From NCBI GenBank assembly GCA_003168315.1, contig PMSP01000390.1:399-6216 (forward strand): 5,818 nt of DNA. The letters are read 5' to 3'. The notes beneath the pieces are model-generated. The model worked only from the letters and a program-made list of their open reading frames with translations, was not told where the DNA came from and ran no database searches. The position numbers were made by a program, and so were the translations under genes. Origin of the DNA: Opitutaceae bacterium (GTDB lineage Bacteria > Verrucomicrobiota > Verrucomicrobiia > Opitutales > Opitutaceae). Below are positions 1-5,818 of the stretch, in pieces (the stretch's first letter is position 1; each line of letters begins with the position of its first letter).

Positions 1-1067
1 ACCCAGTCGAGGATGACGCCGATCCCGCGCTGGTGCAGGTGGTCGACGAACCACGCAAAGTCCTCCGGGTTGCCGAACCGGTGGGTCGGGGCGTAGAAGC
101 CCGTCACCTGGTATCCCCAGGACCCGTCGAAGGGGTGCTCCGCGAGCGGCATCACCTCGACGTGGGTGAATCCCATCTCGACCGCGTAGTCGGCGAGGAG
201 CGGCGCGGCCTCCCGGTAGGTGAGCGGCCGGTTGCCCTCCTCGGGCTTCCTGCGCCAGGAGCCGAGGTGCACCTCGTAGATCGAGACCGGCCGGTCGAGC
301 TTCCCCGAATGCGAGCGGCGCCTTGCGATCCACGCCCCGTCGGACCACTTGAACTTGGAGGTGTCGAAGACGATCGCGGCGTTGCCCGGCGGCCCCTCGA
401 AGCGGGTCCCGTAGGGGTCGGTCTTCACGCGGATGCCGCCCTCCCCGTCCCTGATCTCAAACTTGTAGAGCGCACCCTCCCCGAGGCCGGGGATGAACAG
501 CTCCCATACGCCGGAGGCCCCCAGGCTCCTCATCGGGTGGTACCGGCCGTCCCACCCGTTGAAGTCGCCGACGACGGAGACCCGGGCGGCCGCGGGGGCC
601 CAGACCGCGAACGCCACGCCCGGGGTGCCCCCGAGGTCGCGCAGGTGGGCGCCCAGCTTGTCGTAGATCCTGTGCTCGTTGCCCTCGTTGAAGAGGTAGA
701 GGTCCTGGTCCCCGAGCGTCGGCAGGAAGCAGTAGGGGTCGCGGAATTGCCTCACCCGGCCGTCCGCGGACGTCGCCTTGAGCTCGTAGGCGCAGACCTC
801 ACTGCGCCCCGGGATGAAGGCCTCGAAGAGCCCCTCGGGGGCGAGGAGCTTCATCGGGACGGCGGTCGGGGGCCTGTCGCCGGTCAGGACGACCTCGCAG
901 GACGCGGCGTCGCGCAGGAAGGCGCGCACCTCCAGCCCGGCGCCGCGGCTGCGCGTGCTGGGATGCATTCCGAGCACGGAATGGGGTGAACCGTGGCGGG
1001 CATGCAGGAGGGCCTCGATGTCAGACTTGGGGAGGGTCACTGCTTCGGGTTTTTGGCGGTCGGCCAT
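1..1067 (-). CDS. glgB: 1,4-alpha-glucan (glycogen) branching enzyme GlgB, N-terminal part, cut by window edge
   Basis: GlgB cuts alpha-1,4-glucan chains and re-attaches them through alpha-1,6 bonds, making the branches of glycogen in the cytoplasm. The minus-strand frame reads 355 whole codons to the left edge. Visible parts: an N1-type domain with HGSPHSVLGMH (residues 25-35, like the usual PFxVLGxH); a CBM48 domain at about 145-235 with FAVWAP (153-158) and GDFNGWDG (167-174); then the start of the GH13 barrel with YEVHLGSW (264-271), MPLAEHPFDGSWGYQ (306-320) and ILDWV (352-356), the front of conserved region I. The catalytic Asp and Glu lie beyond the edge and cannot be checked. Having N1 before CBM48 and reaching region I near residue 350 suggests the long, E. 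coli-like form of about 730 residues. The start is the first ATG after an in-frame TAA at 1098-1100; a GTG nine codons later is possible. No Shine-Dalgarno is seen before it. It lies 46 bp downstream of ppc, probably in the same transcript. Identity is very secure. Confidence 0.97.
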   Translation of the reverse strand, partial: MADRQKPEAVTLPKSDIEALLHARHGSPHSVLGMHPSTRSRGAGLEVRAFLRDAASCEVVLTGDRPPTAVPMKLLAPEGLFEAFIPGRSEVCAYELKATSADGRVRQFRDPYCFLPTLGDQDLYLFNEGNEHRIYDKLGAHLRDLGGTPGVAFAVWAPAAARVSVVGDFNGWDGRYHPMRSLGASGVWELFIPGLGEGALYKFEIRDGEGGIRVKTDPYGTRFEGPPGNAAIVFDTSKFKWSDGAWIARRRSHSGKLDRPVSIYEVHLGSWRRKPEEGNRPLTYREAAPLLADYAVEMGFTHVEVMPLAEHPFDGSWGYQVTGFYAPTHRFGNPEDFAWFVDHLHQRGIGVILDW

Positions 1068-1086
1068 GTTGTCGGAGTGCTGGGTG

Positions 1087-1111
1087 GGCGCGCCACCTTA
1101 AACGGCGCGCC
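1087..1111 (-). repeat. Inverted repeat (two GGCGCGCC copies) in the ppc-glgB gap
   Basis: The self-complementary octamer GGCGCGCC occurs at 1087-1094 and again at 1104-1111, separated by 9 bases. Because each copy is its own reverse complement, the two can pair as a perfect 8 bp GC-only stem with a 9-base loop. It begins two bases after the ppc stop codon and ends 19 bases before the glgB ATG. No T-run follows on the minus strand, so it does not look like a standard intrinsic terminator. It could stabilise the ppc mRNA 3' end, attenuate readthrough into glgB, or be chance in GC-rich DNA. An AAGGTGG stretch (minus strand, 1093-1099) sits in the loop and the adjoining arm but is too far from the glgB ATG to be an ordinary ribosome binding site. 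Confidence 0.6.
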
Positions 1112-1113
1112 TC

Positions 1114-3879
1114 CTAGCCCGTGTTCTTCAGGCCGCCGCTGATCCCGTTGATCGTGAGTTCTATGACGGCCCGGACGGCGTCCGCCTCGCGGGGCTCGAG
1201 CGCCGCGCCGCCGCGCAGCCGGCGCATCATGTCCACCTGGATGTAGTTGAGGGGGTCGATGTAGGGGTTGCGCAGCTCGACCGACCTCAGGAGCACGGGC
1301 TCGCGGCCGAGGAGCCGCTTCTGGCCCGTCACCTTCAGGATGGCCGACTCGGTCCTCTCGAACTCGGCGCCCAGTATCCCGAGCATCCGCCGGCGGATCC
1401 TCGCGTCCTCGACGAGGCCCGCGTAGAGGGAGGCTATCCCCATGTCCGCCTTGCGCATGGTGAGCTGGGCGTTGTCGATCAGCGTCTGGAAGAACGGCCA
1501 GCCGGCGTGCATCGCCCGCAGCGTCTGGCGCTCCTTCGGGCCGCGGCGCAGCACCGAGTTGAGCGCGCTGCCGAGCCCGAACCATCCCGGGAAGTTGAAG
1601 CGGCTCTGCATCCACGAGAAGACCCACGGGATCGCCCGCAGGTCCGACACGCTCTGCGTCGCCCTCCTGTAGGTCGGGCGGGAGCCGAGCTTCAGGTTGC
1701 TGATCTCGTCTATGGGCGTCGCCTGGCGCCAGAAGACCAGGAATTCCGGGTCGTCGTGGACCAGCGCCTTGTAGGCCTCGAAGCCGGCCCGGCTCATCTC
1801 CTCCATGGTGTCGCGCCATTCCTGCGGCACCTGGGCCTCGGCGCCCGCGGCGCGTATCCCGAGCATGACGCCGTACGCCATCTGCTCCAGGATGCGGTGC
1901 GCGAGGTCGGGGTCGTGGTAGCGCGTGGAGAGGACCTCGCCCTGCTCCGTCACGCGGATCGCCCCGTCCCTGAGGCCGGCGGGCTGCGCGAGGATGGCCT
2001 TCGCCGCCGGCCCGCCTCCCCGGGCGATGCTGCCCCCCCTGCCGTGGAAGAGGGTGAGGGAGACCCCGGCCTCGCGGCACACCCGCGAGATTGCGTCCTG
2101 CGCCTTGAAGAGGGCCCAGTTGGCGGTGATGTAGCCGCAGTCCTTGTTGCTGTCCGAGTACCCGAGCATCACGTGCTGGTGGGCGGGCCGGTGCGCCGGC
2201 AGGGCGAAGAGCTCGGAAAGGACATCCGGGGCGCGCTCCAGGTCGTCCAGCGTCTCAAACAGCGGGGCGATCGGCAGGGACGAGCCGGCGAGCTTCTGCA
2301 GCAGCTCGACCTCGAGGATGTCGGACAGGCCGTTCGTCATGCTGATGATGTAGATCCCGAGGGACTCGGGTCCGATGACCCTGCAGGCCTCCTTGGCGAG
2401 AACGAGCGGGTCGACGACGTTGCGGGTGGGGTCGGAGAACCGGGCCGTGCCGGCCGGCCCGAGCGCCTGCGCCTGGGCAATCGCCGAGAGCAGGACCCGG
2501 CGCTTCTCGACCTCGGGCAGCTTCGCGTAGCCGGGGTTCCCGAGGATCTCCGAGACGGCGGCCTCATGGAGCGAGGAGTGCTGCCTCAGGTCGAGCCGAG
2601 CCGTGTGGAGCCCGAAGACCTCGAACTGGTTCGTCGCCGCCGCGAGGTCGCCCCCCGCCAGCATCCCTCCCCTGCCGGCCTCGAGCCCGGCCCGGATCGT
2701 GCCGAACGTGTCTCCGACCGTCTCCCGCGAGAGGCAGGAGCCGACGACCGCGCCGCCGAGGAGGGAGCGCCCGTCGCGCAGCTCGTCCCTGGCCTGGCCG
2801 AGGCGCTCGTGGAGGACGCCCAAGAGGAGCCTGTAGGGCTCGTGGGGATACCTCTTCTCGAGCTCGTCCAGGTGCTTGGAGAGGTGGAGGTCCTCGCGCA
2901 GGGCGCGCTTGAGGGCCGGCACCACGGAGTCCCGCCGGTCGCTGATCGTCAGCACCTGGCTGAGCTCGGCCGAGGTGGCCCGCAGCTTCTCGATCGCCAG
3001 CCTGCGGTGCAGGAGGAGGACGTCGGCCGTCGTCGAGACCGTCACCTCGGGGTTGCCGTCCCGGTCGCCCCCTATCCAGGAGCCGAAGGTGAGCCACCGG
3101 CGGGGGGCCCGCACCCCCGGGTAGTGGCGCGCGAGCGCGCGCTCCATGTCGAGCTGGAGCCTGGGGAGCGTCTCCACGAGCGTCATGTCGAAGTACCAGA
3201 GGCCGGTCATGGCCTCGTCCTTCACCTCGGGGCGCACCGTGCGGCTGCGGTCGGTCAGCCAGAGGGAGGCGATCTCGCGCTCGATCGTGTCGGCGTCGAG
3301 GACCGCCGAGTCCGGCGTCGACTCGGGCTGCGCGCGCGCGCGCAGGAGTCCCGCCAGCCTGCGCAGCTTGGCGAGGAGCGTCCGGCGCTTCGTCTCGGTC
3401 GGGTGCGCCGTGAAGACCAGCTCGATCCCGAGCCGGTCGACGAGGCCCTGCATCTCGTCCGCGCCGACCCCGGCCGCCTTGAGCTCGATCACCGCCGCCT
3501 CGATCGACTCCCGGATGGCGCGGCCGCGGTCGCCGTCGAGGGCGCGGGCGACGCGCCGGCGCCTGAGGAGGGTGATCCTGAAGTTTTCCTCGGCCAGGTT
3601 GACGAGCTCGAAGTAGAGCGTGAAGGCCATCGCCTGGTTGAAGGCCGCCAGCGGGTCCAGGTCGGCGATCGCCTTGGCGAGGAGGCGCTCCGCGTCGGCG
3701 TCGCCCGCCCGCCGGGCCTTGGCGAGCCTGCGGAGCGCCTCCACCGTGTCGAAGGTCTCCTTCCCCTCGATCCGCGTGATCACGCGGCCGAGCGCCGTCC
3801 CGAGGCCCCGGACCTCGGAGCGAAGGGGAGCCATGTCGCGCACGGCTTTGGACATTCGGATGGCGTCTTTTCTGGGCAT
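1114..3879 (-). CDS. ppc: Phosphoenolpyruvate carboxylase, complete
   Basis: The enzyme adds bicarbonate to PEP, giving oxaloacetate and phosphate, and so refills the TCA cycle and supplies aspartate-family synthesis; it is a cytoplasmic homotetramer in known cases. At 921 residues it is slightly longer than the 883 of E. coli. Catalytic motifs are all present: TAHPTE (157-162, His159), GSWIGGDRDGNP (266-277), LRQ (Arg432), FETLDDL with metal ligand Glu542, GYSDSNKD (573-580, metal ligand Asp576, Lys579), and the mobile loop FHGRGGSIARGG (611-622, with His612, Arg614, Arg620). These align with E. coli His138, Arg396, Glu506, Asp543, Lys546, His579, Arg581 and Arg587 at steadily growing offsets. 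Residues matching the E. coli aspartate inhibitor site are also kept: Lys810, Arg870 and Asn919 of the C-terminal NTG. The SNKDCGYITANW segment differs from the enterobacterial SAKDAGVMAASW, pointing to a non-proteobacterial subtype. I take ATG at 3879; a second ATG at 3855 (residue 9) would keep every domain, and neither has a clear Shine-Dalgarno. Probably first gene of a ppc-glgB transcript. Confidence 0.98.
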   Translation of the reverse strand: MPRKDAIRMSKAVRDMAPLRSEVRGLGTALGRVITRIEGKETFDTVEALRRLAKARRAGDADAERLLAKAIADLDPLAAFNQAMAFTLYFELVNLAEENFRITLLRRRRVARALDGDRGRAIRESIEAAVIELKAAGVGADEMQGLVDRLGIELVFTAHPTETKRRTLLAKLRRLAGLLRARAQPESTPDSAVLDADTIEREIASLWLTDRSRTVRPEVKDEAMTGLWYFDMTLVETLPRLQLDMERALARHYPGVRAPRRWLTFGSWIGGDRDGNPEVTVSTTADVLLLHRRLAIEKLRATSAELSQVLTISDRRDSVVPALKRALREDLHLSKHLDELEKRYPHEPYRLLLGVLHERLGQARDELRDGRSLLGGAVVGSCLSRETVGDTFGTIRAGLEAGRGGMLAGGDLAAATNQFEVFGLHTARLDLRQHSSLHEAAVSEILGNPGYAKLPEVEKRRVLLSAIAQAQALGPAGTARFSDPTRNVVDPLVLAKEACRVIGPESLGIYIISMTNGLSDILEVELLQKLAGSSLPIAPLFETLDDLERAPDVLSELFALPAHRPAHQHVMLGYSDSNKDCGYITANWALFKAQDAISRVCREAGVSLTLFHGRGGSIARGGGPAAKAILAQPAGLRDGAIRVTEQGEVLSTRYHDPDLAHRILEQMAYGVMLGIRAAGAEAQVPQEWRDTMEEMSRAGFEAYKALVHDDPEFLVFWRQATPIDEISNLKLGSRPTYRRATQSVSDLRAIPWVFSWMQSRFNFPGWFGLGSALNSVLRRGPKERQTLRAMHAGWPFFQTLIDNAQLTMRKADMGIASLYAGLVEDARIRRRMLGILGAEFERTESAILKVTGQKRLLGREPVLLRSVELRNPYIDPLNYIQVDMMRRLRGGAALEPREADAVRAVIELTINGISGGLKNTG
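3330..3343. repeat. (GC)7 dinucleotide tract inside ppc
   Basis: Fourteen bases of strictly alternating GC lie inside ppc and encode the Arg-Ala-Arg-Ala of residues 180-183, in a region between the TAHPTE motif and the next conserved block. Such tracts can slip during replication or adopt Z-DNA. Here the reading frame is intact, and the tract may simply reflect the GC-rich codons of Arg and Ala. Confidence 0.6.
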
Positions 3880-4014
3880 GGCGGCCCGACACGATGAAGC
3901 CCCCGGCGCCGTCTAAAAAGCCAAAAGTGCGCCCGCACGACGTTTAGGAGCCGATTTTTGTCGGGCCGAGAGCTTGCTAGCTCGGTTCGCCGCCCATTTG
4001 CTTTCGCCCGAGTG
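3880..4014. promoter_or_regulatory. Divergent intergenic region between ppc and lptD
   Basis: This 135 bp is the only gap that can carry promoters for both ppc (leftward) and lptD (rightward). It contains short AT-rich patches at 3913-3926 and 3952-3959 in otherwise GC-rich DNA, a small inverted repeat GTGC-4-GCAC at 3927-3938, and a larger hairpin at 3963-3988. I could not find a convincing pair of -35 and -10 boxes with normal spacing on either strand, so no promoter is placed. No ribosome-binding purine run sits 5-10 bases before either start; the only candidate, TAGGAG at 3945-3950, is about 65 bases from the lptD ATG. The promoter role is inferred from gene orientation. Confidence 0.5.
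3963..3988 (+). repeat. Hairpin-forming inverted repeat upstream of lptD
   Basis: CCGAG at 3966-3970 and CTCGG at 3981-3985 are inverted repeats. The best fold pairs 3966-3967 with 3984-3985, bulges 3968-3969, then pairs GAGCT (3970-3974) with AGCTC (3979-3983) around a TGCT loop. G-U pairs could lengthen the base to 3963/3988. It lies 26 bases before the lptD ATG, so it could be an operator or a structured mRNA leader. No T-run follows, so a terminator is unlikely. Function is unknown. Confidence 0.35.
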
Positions 4015-4074
4015 ATGCGCCGCCTCGCCCCCTTCCTCGCCATCGCAGCCCTGCTTCCGCCGGCGATCCACGCG
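4015..4074 (+). other. Predicted Sec signal peptide of LptD
   Basis: The first 20 residues have a positive n-region (MRR), a hydrophobic core of about 15 residues rich in Leu, Ala, Ile and Pro, and a likely signal peptidase I site after IHA, just before DNPP. There is no lipobox cysteine, so it is not a lipoprotein. This fits export to the periplasm and insertion by the BAM complex. Confidence 0.8.
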
Positions 4075-5818
4075 GACAACCCGCCGGTCACCTCGCAGAC
4101 GATTTCGGAGCCCGGGACGAGCGAGATGACCATAACGGCGAACCTGCTGTCCCAGGACTACACGACCGGGGACACGATCATGACCGGCAGCGCGCAGATG
4201 GTCGACCCCGGCCTCCTCATGACGGCGGACAGGATCGTCTTCCACCAGAAGACGCAGATCGCGGAGGCGAACGGGAACGTCGTCCTGACGCGGATCGGCG
4301 ACAGGCTCCTTGCCGACAGCGTCACCTACAACCGGGTCGACGGCACCTTCACGGCCCGGAACCTGCGCGTCGGCCGGTTTCCCTACTACATCCAGGGCGC
4401 CACCGCCGAGGGCAGCAAGAACCAGGTGATCGTGCATGACGCCACCGTGACCTACGGCGAACCCGGCCGATGGCAGCCGACGATCCACGCGCGGACCCTC
4501 ACCTACTCGCCCGGCCACTACATGCGCCTGGCCGGGGCCAACGTCGGGGTCGGCAACTACAGGCCGCTCCCGATATCGAAGATGGGGCAGGACCTGAACC
4601 GCCAGACCGGCTTCAGGGACGTGTCCCTCGACGGCGGGTACCGGCATTCGCTGGGGGCGTACATCGACACGGCGCTCAACGTCCCGGTAATAGACGGGCT
4701 GACCGCCGGCCAGGACGTGGGGCTCTACACCTTCCGGGGACTCATGCTCGGCCCGACGGCCAGCTATGACATGACAAGCGGCGACGACACGGCGACCGGC
4801 TTCGTCAAGTCGGGCTACATCTATGACTACGGCACCCGGTACACGGACATCCTCGGCAATCCCGTCCCCCCCAACCGGGCCTTTGCGGAGTGGCAGCACA
4901 ACCAGGAGGTCAACGAGGACCTGACACTCAACGCCGACGTCAACTTGTCCACCGATTCCGAGGTGATCCGCGACTTCCACTCCAAGGAATTCGTGCCCGT
5001 CCAGGAGCCCGACAACTTCCTCGAGGCCGTCTACACCGGGTCCGATTACCTGGCATCGGCCTTCACGCGGTTCCAGCCGGACTCGTTCTACCCCGTGCAG
5101 GAGAGGCTGCCGGAGATCCGCTTCGACCTCCTGCCCACCGCGATCGGCGGCGGCATTTACGTTCGGTTCGACTCGGGCATCGCCCATCTCGAGGAGAATC
5201 CGCCCGACGGCGGGTCCCACCTCGAGAGCGACCGGTTCGACACCTTCCTCGGGATCACGCGCCCCTTCTCGTACAAGGCCATCGTCGACTTCACCCCGGT
5301 TGTCGGCGGCCGGTACACGGAGTACTGGAACACGCAGGGAGCGCAGGATCCCGGGGGCACCGGCCGCGCGCTCGGCGAGCTCGGGTTCGACGCCGACCTG
5401 AAGATGAGCGCGGTCTTCAACTACGAGAACCCCCTCTGGCATATCGACGGGATCAGGCACCTGCTGACGCCGACCCTGAGCTACCGGTACATCCCCGACG
5501 CGGACAAGGATGCCGCCTGGATCCCCCCCATCGACCGGAGCACCTTCACCAACTACCTGCCCACAATGGAGCTCGGCGACATGCGGGAGATCGACCAGCT
5601 CCAGGCCGCGAACGTCGTCAGGGTCGGCCTGAACAACACGCTCCAGACCCGTGACAAGACCTACGGATCGAGGGACCTGATGACGTTCGACGTCGACGAG
5701 GACTTCCGCTTCCAGAAGGCCCCGGGCCAGACCGACGATTCGGACCTGCACCTCGACATGACGGCGACGCCCGCCCACTGGCTCGAGCTCAGGGTTGAGG
5801 ACACGGTGGCCACCAAGA
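4015..5818 (+). CDS. lptD: LPS-assembly outer-membrane protein LptD (OstA family), C-terminus cut by window edge
   Basis: LptD is the outer-membrane barrel that, with the lipoprotein LptE, inserts lipopolysaccharide into the outer leaflet. There are 601 codons with no stop. Residues 1-20 look like a Sec signal peptide. Residues about 37-150 form an OstA/LptD N-terminal beta-jellyroll, with phrases such as MTADRIVFHQKTQIAEANGN (69-88) and LLADSVTYN (98-106) giving the repeating strand pattern of this fold. RPLPISKMGQDLNRQTGF (183-200) sits where LptD proteins have their R-x-(S/T)-G-F motif before the barrel. The remainder is rich in Tyr, Asp, Gly and alternating hydrophobics, as in beta-barrels, and HLLTPTLSYRYIPD (482-495) matches the family's barrel motif H-x-x-x-P-x-x-x-Y-x-Y-x-P. 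Odd point: no cysteine in all 601 residues, so the N-terminal disulfide partners of E. coli LptD are absent. The ATG at 4015 puts the signal peptide at the N-terminus; a GTG directly before it (4012) is equally possible. No Shine-Dalgarno is visible. A looser OstA-like barrel protein is the main alternative. Confidence 0.9.
   Translation, partial: MRRLAPFLAIAALLPPAIHADNPPVTSQTISEPGTSEMTITANLLSQDYTTGDTIMTGSAQMVDPGLLMTADRIVFHQKTQIAEANGNVVLTRIGDRLLADSVTYNRVDGTFTARNLRVGRFPYYIQGATAEGSKNQVIVHDATVTYGEPGRWQPTIHARTLTYSPGHYMRLAGANVGVGNYRPLPISKMGQDLNRQTGFRDVSLDGGYRHSLGAYIDTALNVPVIDGLTAGQDVGLYTFRGLMLGPTASYDMTSGDDTATGFVKSGYIYDYGTRYTDILGNPVPPNRAFAEWQHNQEVNEDLTLNADVNLSTDSEVIRDFHSKEFVPVQEPDNFLEAVYTGSDYLASAFTRFQPDSFYPVQERLPEIRFDLLPTAIGGGIYVRFDSGIAHLEENPPDGGSHLESDRFDTFLGITRPFSYKAIVDFTPVVGGRYTEYWNTQGAQDPGGTGRALGELGFDADLKMSAVFNYENPLWHIDGIRHLLTPTLSYRYIPDADKDAAWIPPIDRSTFTNYLPTMELGDMREIDQLQAANVVRVGLNNTLQTRDKTYGSRDLMTFDVDEDFRFQKAPGQTDDSDLHLDMTATPAHWLELRVEDTVATK

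Noticed and set aside
33..989. A 318-codon plus-strand open frame opposite glgB
   Set aside because: The minus-strand frame matches GlgB motif after motif through the same bases, so this is a composition artefact.
1087..1111. Rho-independent terminator between ppc and glgB
   Set aside because: The stem is strong but no T-run follows on the minus strand, so only a hairpin is claimed.
2564..3892. A 442-codon minus-strand frame overlapping ppc in another frame
   Set aside because: It is a Pro/Arg/Gly-rich alternate-frame reading of ppc codons with no independent start signal or domain.
1507..3897. A 796-codon open frame antisense to almost all of ppc
   Set aside because: Its translation is a low-complexity mix of Arg, Glu, Val, Gly and Pro with no recognisable domain, and it is the complement of a very well conserved gene. 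High GC at third codon positions removes stops from this opposite frame.
3880..4014. Specific sigma-70 promoters for ppc and lptD
   Set aside because: No -35/-10 pair with good match and spacing was found on either strand; placing one would be guesswork.
3780..4133. A 117-codon minus-strand frame bridging ppc and lptD
   Set aside because: It overlaps the ends of both real genes, shows no recognisable domain, and its C-terminal part is a shifted reading of ppc.
3913..5778. A 621-codon minus-strand open frame opposite lptD
   Set aside because: It has the same Val/Gly/Arg/Glu-rich shadow composition and no family motifs, while the plus strand encodes a signal peptide plus LptD motifs.
1..5818. 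Mobile element, phage, CRISPR, tRNA or other RNA gene
   Set aside because: No repeat arrays, transposase-like frames, terminal inverted repeats or tRNA-like folds were seen; nearly all bases lie in three housekeeping genes.

Overview
This is a GC-rich, densely coding chromosomal segment with three recognisable housekeeping genes and no sign of mobile DNA, phage, CRISPR or RNA genes. The third gene encodes an LPS-transport outer-membrane protein, so the host is a diderm (Gram-negative) bacterium. The style of the PEP carboxylase and of the LptD, the high GC and the lack of Shine-Dalgarno sequences would suit a Verrucomicrobiota-like (for example Opitutales-type) genome. That placement is an inference from general resemblance, not from a search.

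Layout. Positions 1-1067 (minus strand) hold the N-terminal 355 codons of a glycogen branching enzyme, glgB, which runs off the left edge. After a 46 bp gap containing a short perfect hairpin comes ppc, a complete 921-residue phosphoenolpyruvate carboxylase at 1114-3879 (minus strand). A 135 bp divergent intergenic region (3880-4014) separates ppc from a plus-strand gene starting at 4015 that encodes an LptD/OstA outer-membrane LPS-assembly protein with a signal peptide. That gene is cut by the right edge after 601 codons.

How the genes relate. ppc and glgB are co-directional and closely spaced and are probably one transcript (ppc first). They would link the supply of oxaloacetate from PEP with glycogen storage, two competing destinations for carbon. 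lptD is transcribed away from them and serves envelope biogenesis; nothing in the sequence ties it functionally to ppc-glgB beyond the shared intergenic region.

I found no convincing new system here. The points most worth checking are: the visible LptD contains no cysteine; the two GGCGCGCC palindromes form a hairpin between ppc and glgB; none of the three starts has a visible ribosome binding site; and the PEP carboxylase keeps the residues of the aspartate inhibitor site. Several very long open frames opposite ppc, glgB and lptD are best explained by high-GC codon usage.
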